From assembly GCA_030427245.1 (NCBI GenBank), contig JAUHXA010000010.1, positions 62,001 to 126,000 of the forward strand: 64,000 bases of DNA, given 5' to 3'. Shown here in pieces: positions 8,890-15,928 of the stretch; the stretch's first letter is position 1, and the number at the start of each line of letters is the position of its first letter. This stretch comes from Bacteroidia bacterium (GTDB taxonomy: Bacteria > Bacteroidota > Bacteroidia > Chitinophagales > UBA2359). The notes beneath the pieces are model-generated. The model searched no databases. It was not told the DNA's origin and was given only the letters and a program-made list of their open reading frames with translations. The translations under genes and the position numbers were made by a program.

Positions 8890-10014
8890 ATGAATACAAG
8901 CACAGATCATCGAGAACAACTCCATCAAATCGCCCTCACCCAACTATCAGGCATTGGAGCCGTCAATGCCAAAAGCTTAATCAGCTACTGCGGAGGTGTT
9001 GAAGCCATTTTTCACACGCCCAAGCGTCAACTCCTCAAAATCCCCGGCATTGGCCCCAAAACAGCAGCACTGATTTTGCAACAAGAGGCAGCATTGGAGA
9101 AAGCGCACCGTGAAATGGAATTCATTCAAAAACACAATATTCAAACCATTTTTTATTTCGATGAAGCCTACCCCCAAAAACTCAAAAATTGCTCTGATGC
9201 ACCCATTCTACTCTACTTCAAAGGCAAAGCCGACTTCAACAACCCTCACATTATCAGCATCGTAGGCACTCGCAATGCCACCGACTATGGCAGACAAATC
9301 TGCAACGAATTGGTCAAGGCCTTACAACCCTACAATGTGATGGTGGTTAGCGGATTGGCATACGGTATTGACCATGCCGCCCACAAAGCCTGCGTCCAAA
9401 ACCAGGTAAGTACCATTGGCGTATTGGGACACGGATTGGATATGCTGTACCCTTCACAACACCGCAATCTCGCCAAAAAAATGCTCTCAAATGGCGGATT
9501 ACTGACCGATTTCCCCAGCGAAACCAAGCCTGACAGCAAAAACTTTCCCAAGCGAAATCGCATCATTGCAGGTATGACCGATGCCACTATCGTTGTCGAA
9601 ACAGGCAACAAAGGAGGCAGCATCATCACCGCCTACCTCGCCCAATCCTACAATAGAGATGTCTTTGCTTTCCCAGGCCGAATAGACAAACCCTATAGTA
9701 TGGGCTGCAATCAATTGATCAAAAAGAATGTGGCAAAATTGATAGAATCGGCCGAAGACATTGTTTTTCATTTGAGTTGGGAAGATACCGATGTGCAAGT
9801 AAAGAAGCCCACCCAAAGAGCTTTATTTGTCGACCTAAACGATACCGAAACGGCTTTGGTTAACTTACTGAAAGGGAACCCCAAAGGAATTTCGATTGAC
9901 AAAATCTGTGCTGCTACCCAAATGACTCAAAATGCCACAGCCGCTTGTTTGTTGCAATTGGAAATGAAAAACTTGGTGGAGACGATGCCAGGAAAACGGT
10001 ATCGTTTGGTGTAA
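8890..10014 (+). CDS. dprA: DNA-processing protein DprA
   Basis: 374 residues, normal length. N-terminal helix-hairpin-helix region (LLKIPGIGPKTAALIL), a Rossmann-like DNA_processg_A domain (IISIVGTRNATDYG, VVSGLAYGIDHAAHKACV, FPKRNRIIAGMTDATIVVE, KGGSIITAYLA) and a C-terminal winged helix. It binds incoming single-stranded DNA and loads RecA during natural transformation. The ATG at 8890 fits the family. It is transcribed towards the fadJ fragment and island; the hairpin at 10131-10173 can end its transcript. Confidence 0.95.
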   Translation: MNTSTDHREQLHQIALTQLSGIGAVNAKSLISYCGGVEAIFHTPKRQLLKIPGIGPKTAALILQQEAALEKAHREMEFIQKHNIQTIFYFDEAYPQKLKNCSDAPILLYFKGKADFNNPHIISIVGTRNATDYGRQICNELVKALQPYNVMVVSGLAYGIDHAAHKACVQNQVSTIGVLGHGLDMLYPSQHRNLAKKMLSNGGLLTDFPSETKPDSKNFPKRNRIIAGMTDATIVVETGNKGGSIITAYLAQSYNRDVFAFPGRIDKPYSMGCNQLIKKNVAKLIESAEDIVFHLSWEDTDVQVKKPTQRALFVDLNDTETALVNLLKGNPKGISIDKICAATQMTQNATAACLLQLEMKNLVETMPGKRYRLV

Positions 10015-10133
10015 AAAAATCAGATTTCGTTTTTGGATTTGAATTGGCTCAATGGAAGTGACGTTTTAACCGTTAAGGAAACTTTGGCAACGGTTTACAA
10101 CCTTGCCAACAGTTGAGCGGCTACAAACATAAA

Positions 10134-10172
10134 AAAGCCCCAAGTTTTCCAAATCAGAAATCTTGGGGCTTT
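10134..10172. terminator. Terminator hairpin, left copy
   Basis: AAAGCCCCAAG / CTTGGGGCTTT with a 17-nt loop, 120 bp after the dprA stop. It is the degenerate counterpart of the perfect hairpin at 12081-12119. Confidence 0.7.
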
Positions 10173-10298
10173 ATCATGGCTCAAACGTTTGCGAACCCGA
10201 TGGGTGTCGCCAAAGCTTGCCCCGAATCCTCGGTCGTTTTTGCTGATAGGAGAAAGGTTCGCAAACACCCGAAGGGTTTGGCGACACCTGACGAATAT

Positions 10299-10403
10299 TT
10301 ACGCCTCTACAGGCTCTTGCATCTTATGAAAATCGTGAATAGAAGCACCCGCTTCCGCCATTGCTCTCAAACCATCAGGTACACTAAAACGGCTGCCAAA
10401 ACG
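10299..10403 (-). pseudogene. Displaced 3' fragment of fadJ
   Basis: On the minus strand this encodes the last ~34 residues of a FadJ C-terminus (RFGSRFSVPDGLRAMAEAG, then ASIHDFHKMQEVEA and stop), nearly the same as the end of the intact gene at 12243. About seven codons differ synonymously (TCA/TCT, GCA/GCG, CGA/AGA, TTA/TTG, CCC/CCT, GTT/GTA, GGT/GGC). Only about two residues differ (Ser to Gly, Gly to Glu). The homology breaks at 10403 in mid-frame, so this piece is a severed gene end, not a gene. Confidence 0.85.
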
Positions 10404-10418
10404 ATATACAATGAAAAT

Positions 10419-10448
10419 TTTGAGACTTACACAATTTACCTACTTTTG
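10419..10448 (+). promoter_or_regulatory. Promoter-like pair TTTG-N18-TACTTTTG
   Basis: TTTG at 10419-10422 and an exact TAnnTTTG at 10441-10448 with near-ideal spacing for the Bacteroidota primary sigma factor. It starts just inside the island edge and points into it. A 30-codon ORF begins at 10463. Confidence 0.45.
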
Positions 10449-10607
10449 TTTTGGAAAGAGTAATGACAGTTTTGTCTGCTCCTAATGGCAGCATTATAGG
10501 GCATCTTTTGATTATATTTAAAGGTTGTTTTGATTTTGAAGTTCAAACATTTTGACATAACAGAAGTTTCAAGGTTATCTAGCTATATCTATTATGAGAT
10601 AAAGTAA

Positions 10608-10753
10608 TAGACTTGGTGCGATAGAAGTCGAAGATTTAAAAGTATAAATAAATTAATACCAAATAATAATACATTTTTAATAATGTTGATTGTTTTGTTT
10701 TTTGTCAAAAAACCACTTACAATTCATTGATTATCAACACCGCACCAAGTCTA
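10608..10753. mobile_element. MITE-like element, 146 bp
   Basis: Perfect 13-bp terminal inverted repeats TAGACTTGGTGCG (10608-10620) and CGCACCAAGTCTA (10741-10753). Pairing extends to 15 of 16 bases. The outermost TA at both ends could be a target duplication of the Tc1/mariner-IS630 kind. The ~120 bp interior is AT-rich and has no ORF. No transposase lies in the window, so the family is unassigned. Confidence 0.6.
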
Positions 10754-10918
10754 ATAAATGGATTTTAGGCTAAAATCTACCATTTCTATTTTATATGATG
10801 AGTTTTATCTTATGCTCAACAAAATTTTGTGTATTTTTGAGAAAGTAACTTGTTTGGAACGAAAATCGTAGTTATTATGTTAAAGTGAGACATTCTTTTT
10901 AGAATGAAAAATAATTTT

Positions 10919-10926
10919 TACCTTTG
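10919..10926 (+). promoter_or_regulatory. -7 box (TACCTTTG) upstream of the unknown cassette
   Basis: Exact TAnnTTTG match about 107 bp before the ATG at 11033, with a T-rich but imperfect -33 region. Confidence 0.35.
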
Positions 10927-11032
10927 GAAACAAAAACGCACATTTCACGTTAAAAATCTGTGTTTTGCTAAAAAATAATTTTATTTCTTACTTACACACT
11001 AATTTAGTATATCTCTTATTAAACAATATATC

Positions 11033-11545
11033 ATGTATCTTTCTAACTCCCAATACATAGATAATAGTAAAGATGCTGTGCAAATAATTGGAGCTGCTAA
11101 AAATATATATGAAAGCTCAATAGCATTTATAGGTTCTTTTTTTACTACTTTAGTTGCCTACGTTATAGGAATTCCTTTAATGAAGGTTGTCTTGTATTTT
11201 GTTCATAGGACATTAAAGGCAAACTTTACAGAAATTGATTTTACATCCAACAACATATCACATTATATAAAAATCAGAAAGTCATATGATTTATTTAGTG
11301 ATATAATACAAGAAGTTAATGTTTTAAAGAGTGATTTAGAAAAAATTAAATCAATTCCTTTTGGATTTAAAGGGTTGATAGATAAAATATATAAAATTCT
11401 TAATTTAATTTTATCTCATTATTCTGACTTGAAAGATTATATATCTAAAATGGATTATAACTCTATTAAAACTTCATCATTTGAGTATATTTCTGAAGAT
11501 GTTTTATGGAACAAAAGAACTAAGGCGTACAAATATAAATTATAA
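11033..11545 (+). CDS. Unknown protein with one membrane segment (cassette gene 1)
   Basis: 170 residues, not recognised. A strong hydrophobic segment at about 31-55 (IAFIGSFFTTLVAYVIGIPL...) is followed by a basic residue cluster and an amphipathic, probably coiled-coil part at about 80-135 (DIIQEVNVLKSDLEKIKSI; ILNLILSHYSDLKDYISKM). There is no cleavable signal, so it is most likely anchored in the inner membrane with a cytoplasmic C-terminal part. Its stop codon overlaps the next start (TAATG), so the two genes are surely co-translated. DNA is much more AT-rich than fadJ or dprA and the codons are strongly A/T-ending. It lies in the island bounded by the duplicated fadJ ends. Could be a membrane effector; this is inference. 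Confidence 0.7.
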   Translation: MYLSNSQYIDNSKDAVQIIGAAKNIYESSIAFIGSFFTTLVAYVIGIPLMKVVLYFVHRTLKANFTEIDFTSNNISHYIKIRKSYDLFSDIIQEVNVLKSDLEKIKSIPFGFKGLIDKIYKILNLILSHYSDLKDYISKMDYNSIKTSSFEYISEDVLWNKRTKAYKYKL

Positions 11546-12063
11546 TGTTTGATACTCACTATGAGTTTAGATACATTAACTATCGAAAGGCTAAGCCAAC
11601 TGATTATTTTATTAAAGAACATAAACTAATATTTTCTTCTAAAAGTAATCAAAAATATATTGTAAATGTAGAAGAATACAAACTCCATACATATGTGATA
11701 AAATTTCACTTGAAGTCACATTCTGATAGTGATAATAAGTATAAGTTGCTTACAAATCAATATGATGCAGTTAAAATTCTTTCTACTTGTGTTAATATAA
11801 TGTTATACTTTTATAAAAAAGACAATTTGGCTTCTTTCGGATTTATTGGGGCTAATTTACTGGATGAAGATGAAGCCAATACTAAAAGGTTTCAGGTTTA
11901 TAAAAGGATAATGGAAAACTTATTCTCTCCATTGTATTTTCATCATTATAATATACCCGAAAAGAGCATTTATTTGTTATTAAATAAAGCAAATTTAGAA
12001 TTAAATACTAACTTGCTTGATGATATAGAACAAATGTTCAAAAATTATTATACATTTAAATAA
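11545..12063 (+). CDS. Unknown soluble protein (cassette gene 2)
   Basis: 172 residues, no signal peptide or membrane helix. An N-terminal beta-rich part (YIVNVEEYKLHTYVIKFHL) precedes an alpha/beta part with LASFGFIGANLLDEDEAN and TKRFQVYKRIMENLFSPLYF. From memory, uncharacterised Bacteroidota proteins carry a similar FGFIGAN...NTKRFxVYKRIM signature; I cannot name a function. It starts inside the TAATG overlap with gene 1, so a stoichiometric pair is likely. Very AT-rich. No catalytic motif is visible. The gene ends 18 bp before the right terminator hairpin. Confidence 0.7.
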   Translation: MFDTHYEFRYINYRKAKPTDYFIKEHKLIFSSKSNQKYIVNVEEYKLHTYVIKFHLKSHSDSDNKYKLLTNQYDAVKILSTCVNIMLYFYKKDNLASFGFIGANLLDEDEANTKRFQVYKRIMENLFSPLYFHHYNIPEKSIYLLLNKANLELNTNLLDDIEQMFKNYYTFK

Positions 12064-12080
12064 ATTATAGTTAATAATTC

Positions 12081-12119
12081 AAAAGCCCCAAGATTTTTGA
12101 TGAAAATCTTGGGGCTTTT
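12081..12119. terminator. Terminator of fadJ and of the unknown cassette
   Basis: Perfect 17-bp stem AAAAGCCCCAAGATTTT / AAAATCTTGGGGCTTTT with a 5-nt loop. It is bidirectional and lies between the cassette stop and the fadJ stop. Confidence 0.9.
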
Positions 12120-12131
12120 GCCGTTCAAACA

Positions 12132-12232
12132 TTTGCGAACTCGATGGGTGTCGCCAAAGCTTGCCCCGAATCCTCGGTGGTTTTTGCTGATAGGAAAAAG
12201 GTTCGCAAACACCCGAAGGGTTTGGCGACACC
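12132..12232. other. Interleaved inverted repeats downstream of fadJ
   Basis: Arms in order a (TTTGCGAAC, 12132-12140), b (GGTGTCGCCAAA, 12147-12158), a' (GTTCGCAAA, 12201-12209), b' (TTTGGCGACACC, 12221-12232). The a-b-a'-b' order cannot form two nested hairpins and would give a pseudoknot or two alternative folds. The same arrangement occurs at 10187-10288 in the left copy. Confidence 0.6.
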
Positions 12233-12242
12233 TGACGAATAT

Positions 12243-14420
12243 TTACGCCCCTACAGGCTCTTGCATCTTATGAAAATCGTGAATTGAAGCACCCGCTTCT
12301 GCCATTGCTCGTAAGCTATCGGGAACACTAAATCGGCTACCAAAACGCTCCGCAAAATCATCACATTCCGCAATAAAAGTTTCCATGCCGACATAATCAA
12401 TGTACGACAAAGCACCACCTGTATAAATCGGGAAACCCCAACCCATGACAGAACCAATGTCGCCATCTTTCACGCTTCTCAACACGCCCTCTTCCAAACA
12501 ACGGTATGCCTCCAAAGCCTGACGGTGCAAAATGCGCTTGCCAACCGTTTCGGCATCCAAAGTATCGACATCGGAGTTGAACAATTCCGCCAATTTAGGC
12601 CATAGATTTTTTTGGCGATTCGGTAGGTAATCGTAGAATCCTTTGCCGCCTTTTTTACCTACACGACCATATTCATGTACCAACATTTTTTGTAGTTCGT
12701 ACAATTCCATCATCTCCTCATTGTCCTTCAATCGAGGGTCAGATTCCATGACGTGCAAGCCCAATGTCAAACTCACCTCATCCGATACCGCCAAAGGACC
12801 AACAGGCATTCCTTTTCGCTTCGCCACGTTTTCAATCATTGCAGCAGGTACGCCTTCTTTCAGCAAGTAAACGCCTTCAGAAGTGAATGTACCAAAACAG
12901 CGAGAGGTATAAAATCCACGGCTATCATTGACCACAATCGGTACTTTCTTGATTTGCGTCACATAATCCACCGCTTGTGCAATCGTCTTGTCAGAAGTCT
13001 TTTCGCCCACGATGATTTCTACCAAAGGCATTTTGTCCACAGGAGAGAAAAAGTGAATACCGATGAAGTTTTCGGGTCTTTCGGAGGCTTTCGCCAAAAG
13101 AGTAATCGGAATCGTTGAAGTGTTGGAAGCATATACTTTATCTGCTGCCAAAACTGCTTCGGTTTGTTTCGTCACCTTCGCCTTTAATTCCACATTTTCA
13201 AAAACAGCTTCAATAATCAAATCGCTTCCTTCCACTGCATTTGGGTCGTCCGTTGCTTCAATTCTATCCAAAACCGTCTGCATCTTTTCAGGAGTAGTAT
13301 ATCCTTTCGACAGTTGTTTGTTCAGCAAATTGGTAGAATAGCTCTTGCCTTTTTCTGCACCTTCCATCGTCACATCCTTCAATACCACTTCCATCCCGGC
13401 TTTTGCAGAGACATAAGCGATTCCAGCACCCATCATACCTGCGCCTAAAATACCAACTTTGTTCACCTTTTGGAAGTCGTAGCCTTTGGGTTTTGCCTTC
13501 CCTTTTTTGGCTTCATTGATGGCAAAGAATCCTGTACGGATGATGTTTTTCGCCTCTTTGGTCTGCAATACTTTGGTGAAATATCGAGCTTCAATCTCCA
13601 ATGCTCGGTCAATCGTCAATTCCAAACCATCGTGTACCACACTCAAAATATACTGCGCTCCAGGATAGTTTCCATGTGTGATTTTTCGCACATTTCCGAT
13701 GCTACCCATCATGGTCATTACACCATTTGGAGTCATTAAGCCACCGCCAGGAATGCGTTTTTTCTTGGCATCCCAAGGCTGAACAGGATTTGGATTCGCT
13801 TTAATCCACGCTTTTGCAGCAGGAATCAAGTCCTCTTGCGTAGCCACCAATTCACCAATCAAGCCATCTTTCAATGCTTGTTCTGGACGTGCTTCTGTTC
13901 CCTGCAATAAGTAGGTCAAGCCCGTTTGAAGTCCCATCAAATAAGGCGTTTTTGCAGTTCCGCCACCACCTGGCAACAAACCTACTTTTACTTCGGGGAA
14001 ACCCAACTTGATGCTCGTGTCATTTACACAAATTCGATGGTGACAGGTCAAAGCCAATTCCATTCCACCGCCCAAAGCGATGCCATTGATTGCCGCTACA
14101 AAAGGCTTTCCACCTGTTTCGACTTCTCGCATTTTTTGGTGCAAGGTCATCATTCCTTTGAAAAATGCGTCTACATCTTCAATCGGTTTGCCCAAAAATC
14201 TGAGGTCGCCACCTGCCATGAACATTCTACGGCTTGAAGTGACGATTACACCACTTACGGCTTCGTCATTGATTGCAGTCATTGCTGCTTCGTTGTAAGC
14301 CTGAATCATTTCTGCATTGAAGAGATTGGCGGGATGATCCACCATATTGACGGTAATGATTCCGATTCCGTCGCTGCCTACTTCGTAGGTTAAGATGTTG
14401 TTTTTGAGAACTATGTTCAT
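12243..14420 (-). CDS. fadJ: Fatty-acid oxidation multifunctional enzyme (enoyl-CoA hydratase / 3-hydroxyacyl-CoA dehydrogenase)
   Basis: 725 residues, normal length. Residues 1-200 form a crotonase domain (oxyanion-hole segments AGGDLRFL and NGIALGGGMELALTCHH). From about 320 comes an NAD-binding dehydrogenase domain (VGILGAGMMGAGIAYVSA) with SNTSTIPIT, the catalytic His in GIHFFSPVDKMPLVEI, and the C-terminal 3HCDH domains. It hydrates enoyl-CoA and oxidises 3-hydroxyacyl-CoA. It follows fadA at 214 bp on the same strand and is probably one operon with it. Its last ~35 codons belong to a block duplicated on the far side of an AT-rich island, so this 3' end may have been replaced. Confidence 0.95.
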   Translation of the reverse strand: MNIVLKNNILTYEVGSDGIGIITVNMVDHPANLFNAEMIQAYNEAAMTAINDEAVSGVIVTSSRRMFMAGGDLRFLGKPIEDVDAFFKGMMTLHQKMREVETGGKPFVAAINGIALGGGMELALTCHHRICVNDTSIKLGFPEVKVGLLPGGGGTAKTPYLMGLQTGLTYLLQGTEARPEQALKDGLIGELVATQEDLIPAAKAWIKANPNPVQPWDAKKKRIPGGGLMTPNGVMTMMGSIGNVRKITHGNYPGAQYILSVVHDGLELTIDRALEIEARYFTKVLQTKEAKNIIRTGFFAINEAKKGKAKPKGYDFQKVNKVGILGAGMMGAGIAYVSAKAGMEVVLKDVTMEGAEKGKSYSTNLLNKQLSKGYTTPEKMQTVLDRIEATDDPNAVEGSDLIIEAVFENVELKAKVTKQTEAVLAADKVYASNTSTIPITLLAKASERPENFIGIHFFSPVDKMPLVEIIVGEKTSDKTIAQAVDYVTQIKKVPIVVNDSRGFYTSRCFGTFTSEGVYLLKEGVPAAMIENVAKRKGMPVGPLAVSDEVSLTLGLHVMESDPRLKDNEEMMELYELQKMLVHEYGRVGKKGGKGFYDYLPNRQKNLWPKLAELFNSDVDTLDAETVGKRILHRQALEAYRCLEEGVLRSVKDGDIGSVMGWGFPIYTGGALSYIDYVGMETFIAECDDFAERFGSRFSVPDSLRAMAEAGASIHDFHKMQEPVGA

Positions 14421-14533
14421 TTTATTTGTTATTTCTATTTTTTTTAAAAGCTGAACTTTAAATGCGTTTGTTGAAGTTTATCCACAGGATATTTACAATA
14501 TGACACTTTCCTTCTGTCATTCTATAATGCCTG

Positions 14534-14549
14534 TCCCGACACCTCGGGA
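14534..14549. other. TCCCGA-N4-TCGGGA hairpin between fadA and fadJ
   Basis: Six-base stem with a four-base loop in the fadA-fadJ gap. A second hairpin with the same stem occurs at 60655-60670. It could be an mRNA processing or stabilising element, or simply a genome-wide repeat. Confidence 0.4.
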
Positions 14550-14634
14550 AATCTTGTGTGAAAATTTAACGAATTTAAACCCAAGTAATAATTTCTAAGA
14601 TATTCAACAATAAAGCAATTCAACAATATAACCA

Positions 14635-15837
14635 TTACACTCTTTCAATTATGGTCGCAATTCCCATTCCTCCTCCAATACAAAGGGTAATCAATCCAGT
14701 CGATTTATCTTGTCGCTCCAATTCATCCAACAAAGTTCCCATCAACATACAGCCCGTAGCTCCAAGCGGATGCCCCAAAGCAATCGCACCACCATTCACA
14801 TTCACCTTGTCAAAACCAATGCCCATATCCTGCATAAAACGCATAGGAACAACAGCGAAAGCCTCATTCACTTCGTAGAGGTCAATGTCGTTTTTGTCCA
14901 TACCCGCTTGCTTCAAGGCTTTGCGGCTTGCAGGAGCAGGCCCAACCAACATCATTGTAGGATCCGTACCATATACAGCAGCCGCTACCACTTTTGCACG
15001 AGGTTTCAAGCCCATTTTTGCGCCAGCCGCTTTGTTTCCAATCAAGGAAATAGCCGCACCATCTACGATTGCAGAAGAATTACCAGCATGATGAATGTGG
15101 TTGATTCTTTCGACTTCTGGATAGCGATCCAATGCTACTGAATCAAAACCCGCCATTTTGCCCATCATCGCAAAAGAAGGATTCAAATTACTCAAAGCTT
15201 CGACAGTTGTACCAGGACGAATGTTTTCATCCGTTGCCAAAACGGTAATTCCGTTGATGTCTTTGATATTTACTCTTGATTTGTAAAGCCCTTTCGCTTC
15301 TGCTGCCGCAGCTCTTTTTTGAGATTCTGCTGCAAATTCGTCTGCATCTTTGCGGCTGAAACCGTATTTGCTCGCAATCAAATCTGCAGAAACACCTTGA
15401 GGAATCGCATGACCTGGTAATGCCACAGCAGGATCTATCATCAATGCGCCACCATCAGAACCCATCTTCACACGAGACATACTTTCTACGCCTCCTGCAA
15501 TCAATAAATCCGAAAAACCAGAGCGAACATAAGCTGCAGCTTGATTCACCGCCTCCAATCCAGAACCACAAAAACGGTTCAAGGTTACACCACAAAGATG
15601 GTCACCATAACCCGACTGTTGTGCCGCAGTTTTGGCGATGTTTGCCCCTTGATCCATTACTTGCGTTACACAACCCAAAATCACGTCTTCTACCAAGTTG
15701 GTATCTAAATCGTGTTTTTGTCTCAATTCTTTGAGCAAGGTTTGTGTTAGATAAGTTGGAGTGATTCCATTTAAGGCTCCTTTCTTATTGCCTTTGCCTC
15801 GAACTGTTCGCAAGGCATCGTAAATATATGCTTCCAT
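14635..15837 (-). CDS. fadA: Acetyl-CoA C-acyltransferase (3-ketoacyl-CoA thiolase)
   Basis: 400 residues, full length. Thiolase fold with the acyl-binding Cys in NRFCGSGLEAVN (about residue 90), the general-base His in GGAIALGHPLGATG and the second Cys in CIGGGMG near the C-terminus. It cleaves 3-ketoacyl-CoA to acetyl-CoA and a shortened acyl-CoA, completing the cycle begun by FadJ downstream. The symbol fadA is used loosely; fadI is an equal choice. A -7 box inside a 10-bp inverted repeat lies 46-63 bp before the start and may be the control point of the operon. Confidence 0.93.
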   Translation of the reverse strand: MEAYIYDALRTVRGKGNKKGALNGITPTYLTQTLLKELRQKHDLDTNLVEDVILGCVTQVMDQGANIAKTAAQQSGYGDHLCGVTLNRFCGSGLEAVNQAAAYVRSGFSDLLIAGGVESMSRVKMGSDGGALMIDPAVALPGHAIPQGVSADLIASKYGFSRKDADEFAAESQKRAAAAEAKGLYKSRVNIKDINGITVLATDENIRPGTTVEALSNLNPSFAMMGKMAGFDSVALDRYPEVERINHIHHAGNSSAIVDGAAISLIGNKAAGAKMGLKPRAKVVAAAVYGTDPTMMLVGPAPASRKALKQAGMDKNDIDLYEVNEAFAVVPMRFMQDMGIGFDKVNVNGGAIALGHPLGATGCMLMGTLLDELERQDKSTGLITLCIGGGMGIATIIERV

Positions 15838-15873
15838 TTCGTTGATAATGTTTGTTTAATAATGTTATTCTGA

Positions 15874-15899
15874 AAATTAGTACAAAAATACTAATTTTT
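15874..15899 (-). promoter_or_regulatory. fadA promoter box within an inverted repeat
   Basis: AAAATTAGTA-N6-TACTAATTTT is a perfect 10-bp inverted repeat. On the minus strand its centre contains TATTTTTG (15890-15883), an exact -7 box. The overlap suits a repressor operator for beta-oxidation genes. It could also serve as the terminator of the upstream ATPase gene. Confidence 0.45.
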
Positions 15900-15928
15900 T
15901 GGATAAAAGTAAAAGCGGAATAGTTCCT

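Larger units (their letters stand above)
10131..10403. repeat. Left copy of the fadJ-end direct repeat
   Basis: Aligns in the same orientation with 12081-12347 (offset 1944-1948 bp): terminator hairpin, ~125 bp structured spacer and the last ~35 codons of fadJ. Similarity stops abruptly after base 10403 (12347 in the right copy), inside the FadJ reading frame. Confidence 0.9.
10404..11032. other. AT-rich stretch between fadJ fragment and the two-gene cassette
   Basis: No convincing gene longer than 40 codons. It holds a promoter-like pair (TTTG 10419-10422, TACTTTTG 10441-10448) followed by a 30-codon ORF at 10463-10555 of doubtful reality, a MITE-like element (10608-10753), and a -7 box at 10919-10926 that could serve the cassette. 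Confidence 0.6.
12081..12347. repeat. Right copy of the fadJ-end direct repeat
   Basis: Counterpart of 10131-10403 and part of the intact fadJ gene: perfect terminator, structured spacer and last ~35 codons. See the left copy for the comparison. Confidence 0.9.

Noticed and set aside
10113-10463. 116-codon plus-strand ORF after dprA
   Set aside because: It runs antisense through the terminator and the displaced fadJ fragment; the minus-strand reading explains the sequence, and no protein family is suggested.
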